This document shows, piece by piece, positions 7,072 to 13,829 of a stretch of 35,790 bases of DNA (its first letter is position 1; each line of letters opens with the position of its first letter). The position numbers and the translations under genes were made by a program. Below the pieces are notes generated by a model, which was given only the letters and a program-made list of their open reading frames with translations, did not search any database and had not been told where the DNA came from. This stretch comes from Candidatus Bathyarchaeota archaeon (lineage in GTDB: Archaea > Thermoproteota > Bathyarchaeia > TCS64), in the NCBI GenBank assembly GCA_026014815.1, contig JAOZHP010000114.1, positions 1-35,790 on the forward strand, in the 5' to 3' direction.

Positions 7072-8433
7072 TTAGGGTTGCCTAGTCTTGGCGTATTCAG
7101 CGGAGTGTAAGAGGCTGCCTAGGCTCATGCCGACGAGGTTTCTGATATGGTGAGCGATGACAGTGTAGTTATCATAAAGATAGTTATCGTATTCTTGGAG
7201 CTTTCCTGAGACATCGTCCCTGAGGCCTGAGAGTTTCTCGCTTCCCCCGTTCTCTAACTCGGCGTCGAATGTCCTGATGAGGCCGCCCAGGTAGAACATC
7301 CTGTACAGGTCGTCTCTGCCCTCGACTCCTATCTTCTCGGCCATGGTGGCTTTCCTTTCGTGGACCTTCTTGTTGAAGGTGAACGGCGGGTTACTCACAT
7401 TCGTATACTTCTTGATGATTGGCTCCATCCACTCATCCATCATCACCTTGTGGCGACCCTGCGTCTTTAGGTGTGGAAGCGCCTTGTTCCAGGTGCCCAG
7501 CATGAAGTTGTTTACCTCGTTGCTTCGCTCATCCGCGTACTTTAGGCTCTCTCCGAGAGTGGTCTCGCTGGGGGTGTCGTCCCACATCCGTGGATCGTAC
7601 CAGATACAACACTCGGGAATCTGGATGAAAACGTAAGGGTTCAGGGTCTGGGCGTACTCGTACATGTCACAGCCAGAGATTGGCTCGATGTTCGTATTCC
7701 CCGCTGCCCATTGCTTGAGCCATCCTTTTGCTGGTGTCAGGTACGCGGCGTGCTGTATCCCAGGAGCTAGAGTAGTTCCCAATCTTTTCCTTGGGAATAC
7801 ATCAAACTGTTTTGCCACGTCCCAGAGGGGAGCATATAGCTCGGGGCACGCGTGGGGCACCTCGTATGTGATGCCTCCCCACTTCATCATGTGTAGAGCA
7901 CTGACGAAGGTCATTGGCACCCTGTCCAGAATCTTCATCAACGCCTTGGTCTCCGCCACGGGATTGTTCAGGTCTAAGGGTCCGAAGCGGTAAGGGAACG
8001 TGCTATCCGGGGTTAACGCGTTGGGGGTTCTGTAGTAGTTGAGTGTGAAGTTCATGGGGGTGTGGGGTCCGTGGTGGAAGCCTTCGTTGAGCCTAGCTCC
8101 GTCAGGGTCGCTGCACTTGACCAGATACCATGTATAATCAAGCTCCTCCCGTAGCTGGTCGTCCTGCACGAGACCCTCAGCCATGTAGTCGAGGAGGTTT
8201 CCTCCGAAGGGTTCTTCGCAGTTGGGGAAACCGTGAATGAGGGCGTTGTACTTGCCGTCACCAATCTTGAGGCACTCGATGGTCTCACCGTCGGTGCTTT
8301 CACCGAGGTCGATGATCTCAACTTTGTCTGGGTACTCGTTTACCATGTCCGCTGAACGCTGATGAAGCTCGTCAACAGTCATGTATCTCTTGAAGTGGGG
8401 CACGTTATCAAGAATATTTGAGAAATCGGTCAT
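7072..8433 (-). CDS. M14-like zinc carboxypeptidase homologue with altered metal motif
   Basis: The 453-residue product resembles the M14 carboxypeptidase family. Residues 13-60 look like the usual N-terminal segment (F-x-x-Y-M-T-V-D-E-L, then IDLGESTDGETIECLKIG). The metal region reads ALIHGFPNCEEPFGG, which aligns with the family pattern GGPHPNEPIGG; the zinc-ligand histidine of H-x-x-E is replaced by N71, while E74 is kept. D109-P-D-G112 matches the NPDG motif with R114 following. H181 in ALHMMKWGG is the expected third ligand, and E274 in QIPECCIWYD is a candidate catalytic glutamate. There is no signal peptide, so the protein is probably cytoplasmic. It may have changed metal chemistry or be a degenerate enzyme. 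The gene stands alone between non-coding gaps. Confidence 0.75.
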   Translation of the reverse strand: MTDFSNILDNVPHFKRYMTVDELHQRSADMVNEYPDKVEIIDLGESTDGETIECLKIGDGKYNALIHGFPNCEEPFGGNLLDYMAEGLVQDDQLREELDYTWYLVKCSDPDGARLNEGFHHGPHTPMNFTLNYYRTPNALTPDSTFPYRFGPLDLNNPVAETKALMKILDRVPMTFVSALHMMKWGGITYEVPHACPELYAPLWDVAKQFDVFPRKRLGTTLAPGIQHAAYLTPAKGWLKQWAAGNTNIEPISGCDMYEYAQTLNPYVFIQIPECCIWYDPRMWDDTPSETTLGESLKYADERSNEVNNFMLGTWNKALPHLKTQGRHKVMMDEWMEPIIKKYTNVSNPPFTFNKKVHERKATMAEKIGVEGRDDLYRMFYLGGLIRTFDAELENGGSEKLSGLRDDVSGKLQEYDNYLYDNYTVIAHHIRNLVGMSLGSLLHSAEYAKTRQP

Positions 8434-8517
8434 ACCTTCTTACAATGAATAATGGTTTTTAACAGTGTCTAAGAAGTGTAATAAAATAATTCAGAGGGTG
8501 ACTAGGTTGACCTAGTT

Positions 8518-8676
8518 TCAGTCTTCATCGTCGTCGATAAAGTCTTCGCCTTCGGCTCCGCAGTACGTACAAACTTTGTCATCTGCGTCCCCGCAGCTGG
8601 GGCAGAACTCTTCGCCACACATTTTACACTGGGTAACGATATTGGAGTCTTCACCGCATATTGCACATATTGGCAT
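8518..8676 (-). CDS. Zinc-ribbon microprotein, 52 residues
   Basis: I found this short gene by translating the minus strand from the ATG at 8676; it begins MPICAICGEDSNIVTQCKMC. It contains four CxxC pairs (C4/C7, C17/C20, C25/C28, C36/C39), enough for two zinc sites, and an acidic tail ending EDFIDDDED. The spacing resembles small archaeal zinc-ribbon proteins. The function is unknown; protein-protein or nucleic-acid contacts are possible. Cysteine conservation within an ORF of this size makes a chance origin unlikely. Confidence 0.8.
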   Translation of the reverse strand: MPICAICGEDSNIVTQCKMCGEEFCPSCGDADDKVCTYCGAEGEDFIDDDED

Positions 8677-9043
8677 TTTTTCATCACTCGTGGCCAGTCT
8701 GGCTGATACAAAGAGGAATTTAGGTGTTTAAATTAATTGCTTCGTTAAAACAAACATGTAAAAATCCATCGATTATAGGAGAAGATTTTATTTGACGCAA
8801 TAAATTTACTAAAAAAATTCAAGCACATCCGGTGAATATCAACAATTGCATAAAACACTACAATATTTTAAGAATCGGGCATGGAATTTGACTCAAAGTT
8901 GAAGAATCCAGTTTATATAGTTCATGTTTAAGGCAGGCACAATCAGAACGATGATGAACATCGATAAGAATGATCAGAAACTGATCACTTTTTCCCAGAT
9001 CGGATATATCGAATGATCACCCCTGTATTAACTGTGAATCAAG
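8677..9043. other. A/T-rich intergenic region with inverted repeats
   Basis: No gene was found in these 367 bases. The left part is plain A/T-rich DNA. The right part holds CGATG-ATGAA-CATCG (about 8949-8963), the strong inverted repeat at 8971-8987, and a TATA-like GATATAT at 9003-9009 for the following small operon. Confidence 0.7.
8971..8987. promoter_or_regulatory. Inverted repeat upstream of the small-protein operon
   Basis: TGATCAG-AAA-CTGATCA is a perfect inverted repeat with 7-base arms. It lies directly upstream of the TATA-like GATATAT (9003-9009), 56 bases before the start at 9044. A further TGATCA is at 9014-9019, just after the TATA box. This is a plausible operator pair. Confidence 0.5.
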
Positions 9044-9346
9044 ATGGATGAACACAGAAGACGCCGGAAAGACTTTGTCGAGGATCCCGAGGACATCGGC
9101 GAGATACTCGACGTGGTAAGCGACAAGATTCCCAAGTTAATAAGAGGAATTATGGATAGCTTCTTCAGCCCCGAATCTGCCACAAATATGGCCAAAGCAG
9201 TAGCCGACTTTAGGAAGATCCTCATCGAGAACGGTATACCCGAGGATGAGGCCATGGATATGACTAGGGAGTACATGCGTACTGTCACAAATCTGCAGGG
9301 CGTAGTGAAGGAAGCCCGACGTGACAAACACTGGGACGACGAGTAA
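9044..9346 (+). CDS. Hypothetical small helical protein (paralogue of next gene)
   Basis: This is a 100-residue, charged, probably all-helical and soluble protein with no signal peptide or membrane segment. I do not recognise its family. The segment DFRKILIENGIPEDEAMDMTR (about residues 55-75) closely resembles CFRKELIASGVPPEEASELT in the next gene, so the two are diverged paralogues sharing a helix-turn-helix-like module. The ATG start follows a TATA-like box at 9003-9009 at suitable distance. The next gene starts 3 bases after the stop, indicating an operon. Confidence 0.7.
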   Translation: MDEHRRRRKDFVEDPEDIGEILDVVSDKIPKLIRGIMDSFFSPESATNMAKAVADFRKILIENGIPEDEAMDMTREYMRTVTNLQGVVKEARRDKHWDDE

Positions 9347-9349
9347 ACA

Positions 9350-9574
9350 ATGAATATATGGGTCAGCCTCAAAGCCACGTTTATGGCTCTAGGGCTGATG
9401 ATCAAGGTTCCCAAGTACCTTATCCAGTGGCGGCTTCGCCGTGGCAGGGCTAAGAGCTGCTTCAGGAAAGAACTCATCGCATCTGGAGTACCTCCAGAGG
9501 AAGCAAGTGAGCTCACTGAGCTGTTCCCATTCGATATGGGTGAGCTAATAGCGACGGTCCGTTCAACTCGTTAA
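9350..9574 (+). CDS. Hypothetical small basic protein (paralogue of preceding gene)
   Basis: This 74-residue protein has a hydrophobic N-terminal stretch (IWVSLKATFMALGLMIKV, about residues 3-20), which could be a membrane-associated helix. A basic segment QWRLRRGRAK follows, then the shared module FRKELIASGVPPEEASELT. The family is not recognised. It starts 3 bases after the preceding gene, so the pair is almost surely co-transcribed. A T-rich tract follows the stop. Confidence 0.68.
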   Translation: MNIWVSLKATFMALGLMIKVPKYLIQWRLRRGRAKSCFRKELIASGVPPEEASELTELFPFDMGELIATVRSTR

Positions 9575-9590
9575 CCCCTTTTTTTCGATA
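9575..9590 (+). terminator. Poly-T transcription terminator
   Basis: A run of seven T residues (9579-9585) follows the stop of the second small gene. Archaeal RNA polymerase terminates at such tracts without needing a hairpin. Confidence 0.5.
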
Positions 9591-9624
9591 AGTTTTTAGC
9601 TTATGTATCAGCGATTTTTCTGAT

Positions 9625-9813
9625 ATGAGCAGTTCAAGACCCGAGTGCATCGGCATGTACGGGTTCGAACCCGAGTGCGATGAATGCGACTGGATGCAGG
9701 AATGTAAAAAGCTTGACGAGAACATAGAGTCAGCTGCAACCAGGAAGGGAACACACGTCAGGCTTACAGGGAAGTACAAAGAGAAGAAGTACAAGCCTAA
9801 AACCAGCCGGTAA
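9625..9813 (+). CDS. Hypothetical cysteine-motif small protein
   Basis: This 62-residue protein has a cysteine cluster C8-x9-C18-x2-C21-x5-C27 (CIGMYGFEPECDECDWMQEC) that could bind zinc or an Fe-S cluster. A basic, lysine-rich C-terminal tail (KYKEKKYKPKTSR) suggests nucleic-acid binding. I do not recognise the family. An inverted repeat, TATCAG-cgattttt-CTGATA (9606-9625), overlaps the start codon and may be an operator or an mRNA hairpin. It precedes the repair operon by about 90 bases on the same strand. Confidence 0.65.
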   Translation: MSSSRPECIGMYGFEPECDECDWMQECKKLDENIESAATRKGTHVRLTGKYKEKKYKPKTSR

Positions 9814-9893
9814 CCACTTTTAGTTTACCCTCCACCTCTCAAATATTCATAAATTCATAAATCATTGAGGGGGTATTATGATTTCAATCATAG

Positions 9894-9898
9894 GGTGA
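9894..9898 (+). promoter_or_regulatory. Shine-Dalgarno GGTGA that decides the nurA start
   Basis: GGTGA is complementary to the archaeal 16S rRNA tail and lies 7 bases before the CTG at 9906. It overlaps the TGA stop (9896-9898) of a six-codon open frame (MISIIG) that begins at the ATG at 9878 behind its own GAGGGGG. Confidence 0.5.
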
Positions 9899-9905
9899 AC
9901 CAAGG

Positions 9906-11063
9906 CTGAAGTTTATCGCTAAATTCGTTGAAGAGATAGAGAAAAAGAAGACCGAGTACAATCAATTATTCGGGCTGGATGACAGAACAATCGAGCTGGA
10001 GAGCATACTGAAGGAAGAATTGCAGAAAAACTGGCATCCACTACCGGAGGCACGGGAGCCTTTCAACGGAGTCTACGCAGTGGATAGCAGCAGCGCATCC
10101 AGAACACTGTCCAACGGTATCGAGTTCTTCATAATAAGAGCTCTGATGATGGGAACTGACAACTTCAATGAGCCAGAACTCCGGTTCGAGATGGTGAAGG
10201 GGTCAACAGACTATAACGCGACAGTGAACTTTGAAAGGATACTCCGAGACCTCATAGAGATAGACATTATTCTTAACCAACTGGAGAAAATCGCTGAACA
10301 CTCAATCGTCTTAATCGATGGAAACCTGTACGGAAGATACACTCATCTGCTACAGGAACTTAACCTGAAAGGCTGGTATCACCTGCCACTGGAACTCATC
10401 GTCGCCATGCAGAGACTATTCGATGTATGCCTGACCCGGAACATCATCCCGGTGGGGATCTCAAAGTTCAGTAAGACCCGGGTGTTCACCTCTGCGCTGA
10501 AAGGAGCTGCTGGATACGGAGTCACCTCCCCCGAGTACCTAGACGTTGAGCTTCTCTATCGGTGGAAGATGGGAGAGACTGGGTACACGACGCCGCTGCT
10601 TCTCGGAGAGTACGCTTTGGAGAAAGCTGCTCAGATCAGAGACCCAGAAAAGTACCTGAAGAGCAACTTCAACAGGCTAGAAGGTACACTTAGAAAGAAC
10701 TGGGCCACCAAGATAATCGAGGACTTTCCCACAGCGCCAGCTATCGTAATGTTCCATATTATTCCTAAGGAGAACGCCCAGCCCCTGAGAGTTGACATCC
10801 CGTCATGCAGCTTAGGCATAGAAGAGAAGATAATGAATGGTAAGCCTTTCAAGTTCACTGACCCCACAGTTGTTGAAGATATCGCCAGCCAGATCGTGAC
10901 AGACTTTGGAGGCAGAAACGTGTATAACGCTCTACTATACGTCGTGGACCGTGAAGTAAGGCTGGGGGTACGGACGGTTGACAAGGTGTACAGATCGGTG
11001 CTGGGAAAGGAGCTAGGTGTCCCAATAGAGTATGATAGAAGCTCAAGGAGGTTCCACGAATGA
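9906..11063 (+). CDS. nurA: NurA 5'-3' nuclease
   Basis: NurA is the nuclease that works with the HerA helicase in DNA-end resection. Catalytic-type acidic motifs are visible: AVDSSSASRTL with D60 (motif I) and VLIDGNLYGR with D138. The frame is open from 9894, but no ATG, GTG or TTG occurs before the TTG at 10020. Starting at 10020 would delete a typical N-terminal helix (FIAKFVEEIEKKKTEYNQL), so I prefer CTG at 9906, which has a GGTGA ribosome site 7 bases upstream and gives 385 residues. The alternative is a single-base error that breaks a true ATG start at 9878. The stop overlaps the herA start in ATGA, so translation is coupled. Confidence 0.88.
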   Translation: MKFIAKFVEEIEKKKTEYNQLFGLDDRTIELESILKEELQKNWHPLPEAREPFNGVYAVDSSSASRTLSNGIEFFIIRALMMGTDNFNEPELRFEMVKGSTDYNATVNFERILRDLIEIDIILNQLEKIAEHSIVLIDGNLYGRYTHLLQELNLKGWYHLPLELIVAMQRLFDVCLTRNIIPVGISKFSKTRVFTSALKGAAGYGVTSPEYLDVELLYRWKMGETGYTTPLLLGEYALEKAAQIRDPEKYLKSNFNRLEGTLRKNWATKIIEDFPTAPAIVMFHIIPKENAQPLRVDIPSCSLGIEEKIMNGKPFKFTDPTVVEDIASQIVTDFGGRNVYNALLYVVDREVRLGVRTVDKVYRSVLGKELGVPIEYDRSSRRFHE

Positions 11064-12664
11064 TTCAGAGAAAAGCAGGATATATCGTCGGAGAAGTAGA
11101 CACAAGTCGTTTCGTGTTCGTAAGCGACACTGACAACTTCCCACCAAAACACGAGTACCTAGTAATCCCAGATGTAAAGGAACGAGAAGGAATAGGCACT
11201 AAACAAGTGGACGTCCTCGCCCAGGTAAGCAGAATCAGCAACCGCAGCGACATCTTGGGCGAGAGCCTCAGCCTTGAGGAACTGGAAAGCATAATCAACA
11301 GGTACACCGCCACAACCAAAGTGTTCGGCGAGGCAAAGATACTCGGCTACCTCAACAAGCGCAATGAGGTGATTATGCCACGAAGCGCCGCCATCCCAGG
11401 ACAGGAAGTTTTCATCGCCGACTCAGACTTACTATCAAGATTCTTCACCAAAGACATCAAGTCAGGCATAGCGATAGGAAGTCTCATAACACGCGACGAG
11501 GTGAAGGTGGCTCTGGACCCCAACGGGTTCAGGAAACACGTGGCTGTCATCGCTCAAACAGGTGCAGGCAAGTCCTATCTCGTGGGTCTAGTCCTTGAAA
11601 ACCTGCTACCTCTCGGCGCCACAGTAATCGTGTTGGACCCCAACAGCGACTACGTGATGATGCGAAGTGCCCGAAGTGGTGGAAAAACAGTCATAGCGGA
11701 CGACGTGACGGTGTATAGGCCCCCAGGCCTCAAGGGCAGACGGTTCAGCGACGAGGAGATAGGAGGAGCCGACCCATACACCATCGACTTCAGCAGACTC
11801 AACGCTGGACAAGTCTGCGACGTAGCTGGCATTAGTAGCAGATGGGCCGTAATCAGGGAAGCTGTCACTGATGCTCTCGGACAGTTACATGGTATCTACG
11901 GGCCACAGCAGCTCATCGACGCGCTGGAGCGCATAGCTTTGAATCCTGCCACGGATTCACGTAAAAGCAAGGCAGCTGTAAGCGCTGTCACGTACATTCG
12001 TAGGCTTCTCAACTACAAGATATGGGGAAGTCAGGACATACCCCTCGACGAGTTAGTGAAGCCGAAAAGATTGAGCGTTATAGACCTCGCAGGGCTGCAA
12101 CGCAACGTCTCAGAGTATATAGTGCAGAAGACGCTGGACGATGTTTGGAGCCTAGCTGTCACAGGGAGCCTCAGGTTCCCCATATTCATAGTGATAGAGG
12201 AGGCTCATAACTTTGCACCGGGGGCAAGCCAGACCTATAGGAGTGGAAGTAGCCTCAACATCATCGAGCGCATAGCAGCAGAGGGCCGCAAATTTGGAAT
12301 ATTCCTCATGGTGGTGACTCAGAGACCTAACAAGATCAGCAGCAACGTGCTGAGCCAGTGCAACAGCCAGATAATAATGAGGCTCACCAACCCAGAGGAT
12401 ATGAGCGCAGTGAAAAGAGCCAGCGAGGGGCTCAGCGAGGACCTTTTCAACGATCTTCCCGGCCTCAACAAGGGAGAAGCAGTTGTCGTCGGTGAACTCA
12501 CAAAGATACCCACCATGGTCAAGATAACAGGGCGAATCAGCGGGGAAGGCGGAAGCGACATAGACCTCGAAGAAGCTCTCCGCAAAGCACTAGACGCATA
12601 TGAGATTGCCAAGAAAACTGAGCCCGAGGAAAGCAAGGTAAAGGAGCCAAAGTCTAGGTGGTAG
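11060..12664 (+). CDS. herA: HerA bipolar DNA helicase/translocase
   Basis: HerA is a hexameric FtsK/HerA-superfamily ATPase that pumps DNA and stimulates NurA in recombination repair. The 534-residue protein has an N-terminal HAS-type beta-barrel domain (about residues 1-110). The RecA-like core has Walker A AQTGAGKS (165-172) and Walker B FIVIEEAHNF with E380/E381. It also has a sensor-like motif VVTQRPNKIS and arginine-rich contacts near the end (MRLTNPEDMSAVKRAS). Length is normal for the family. It starts within the nurA stop codon and is followed one base after its stop by mre11. Confidence 0.96.
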   Translation: MIQRKAGYIVGEVDTSRFVFVSDTDNFPPKHEYLVIPDVKEREGIGTKQVDVLAQVSRISNRSDILGESLSLEELESIINRYTATTKVFGEAKILGYLNKRNEVIMPRSAAIPGQEVFIADSDLLSRFFTKDIKSGIAIGSLITRDEVKVALDPNGFRKHVAVIAQTGAGKSYLVGLVLENLLPLGATVIVLDPNSDYVMMRSARSGGKTVIADDVTVYRPPGLKGRRFSDEEIGGADPYTIDFSRLNAGQVCDVAGISSRWAVIREAVTDALGQLHGIYGPQQLIDALERIALNPATDSRKSKAAVSAVTYIRRLLNYKIWGSQDIPLDELVKPKRLSVIDLAGLQRNVSEYIVQKTLDDVWSLAVTGSLRFPIFIVIEEAHNFAPGASQTYRSGSSLNIIERIAAEGRKFGIFLMVVTQRPNKISSNVLSQCNSQIIMRLTNPEDMSAVKRASEGLSEDLFNDLPGLNKGEAVVVGELTKIPTMVKITGRISGEGGSDIDLEEALRKALDAYEIAKKTEPEESKVKEPKSRW

Positions 12665-12665
12665 A

Positions 12666-13829
12666 GTGACGGTCACTGCGGTCATCACAGGGGACAACCA
12701 CCTTAACCTCTACAACCAGAAACTAGGTGCACGGCTCAACGAAAGGCGTAGCCGGATAGGGACAGCGTGGTGGGAGACCATCACATACGCCGTGGACAAC
12801 AACGTAGATCTATACATTCACACAGGGGACCTCTTTGACCAGTTATCACCCAGAAACCCACCACGTGCACGAGTCGTAGAAGCCTTCAAGATATTGAAGG
12901 ATGCAGGCGTAGAGGCGTTCATTATAGCAGGAAACCATGAGGCTCCCGCCAGCACCCGTGATGGAGCGAGCCCTCACTCAGTTCTCTCTGAGGCAGGTCT
13001 CGCGACCGTTTTTGACAAGTACACCGAGTTCGAGCAACGGATCTTGGACATCAAAGGAGTGAAGGTCTCAGTTGCTGGGATGAGTTATAACAGGAACCTG
13101 CAGTCAAAACAGGACCCCCTAGAGGATATCACCATCCCGGGTGACGGCGATGTCAACATCGCGGTTCTTCACTACAGCATCGACCGAGTCGCGCCTCCCC
13201 TATGGGAGGAGCCAGTCATCAAGGTGGAGAGCCTTGAACGTAATAGCCACATCGACCTCTTTGCCATGGGTCACATACATGGTCACATCCATACCAAGGT
13301 GGGTGACAGTGTTGTACTCTACCCGGGGGGGACAGAGCGTTACAGCTTCGGGGAGTCAGAGAAAAGAACCGGGTTCTGCTACGTGGAGATGGAGCAGGGG
13401 AAAACAGTTGTAGAGTTTATCCCAACGGAGGCTCAGCCCATGAAACAGGTCAGGCTCCACACTAGCACCATGAACCCGGAGGACCCTACGAAAAGCATCA
13501 TGGACGAGGTGACGAGTAACTCTGATCCCGACGCCCTGTTTCAACTGGTGCTTGAGGGAGATATCCCCTTCGAGCAGTACACCCTGATCGAGTTCACGAA
13601 GATCTTCGATGAAGGCTCAAAACGTAACTTTTACTTTGAGTACGTTGACACCGTCAAGCCAATCATCCAAGGCATGGAGTTCGACTCCTCGGGAGGTCTC
13701 AACCCTAGAAAAGAGCTTGAAGCCGCAGCGCGGAAGGTCATAGAAAACGCCACGGGACCTGAACGTGACATCTGGACACAGGCAGCCGAGTACGCCGTCG
13801 GTTACTACGAGAGGAGTAGAGACGAGTAA
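12666..13829 (+). CDS. mre11: Mre11 nuclease (DNA double-strand break repair)
   Basis: Mre11 is the manganese-dependent exo/endonuclease partner of Rad50. The 387-residue product contains the full phosphoesterase motif set: GDNHL (D10, H12), HTGDLFDQ (D55), AGNHEAP (N90, H91), VLHYSID, and MGHIHGHIH. A C-terminal capping and Rad50-binding region follows, about residues 235-387. It starts with GTG one base after herA. Its stop TAA shares the final A with the rad50 ATG, so the two are tightly coupled. The sequence looks fully catalytic. Confidence 0.95.
   Translation: MTVTAVITGDNHLNLYNQKLGARLNERRSRIGTAWWETITYAVDNNVDLYIHTGDLFDQLSPRNPPRARVVEAFKILKDAGVEAFIIAGNHEAPASTRDGASPHSVLSEAGLATVFDKYTEFEQRILDIKGVKVSVAGMSYNRNLQSKQDPLEDITIPGDGDVNIAVLHYSIDRVAPPLWEEPVIKVESLERNSHIDLFAMGHIHGHIHTKVGDSVVLYPGGTERYSFGESEKRTGFCYVEMEQGKTVVEFIPTEAQPMKQVRLHTSTMNPEDPTKSIMDEVTSNSDPDALFQLVLEGDIPFEQYTLIEFTKIFDEGSKRNFYFEYVDTVKPIIQGMEFDSSGGLNPRKELEAAARKVIENATGPERDIWTQAAEYAVGYYERSRDE

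Noticed and set aside
8052..8711. Open frames at 8052-8321 and 8502-8711
   Set aside because: Shadows of the carboxypeptidase-like gene and of the zinc-ribbon microprotein respectively; the CxxC frame at 8518-8676 is the real one.
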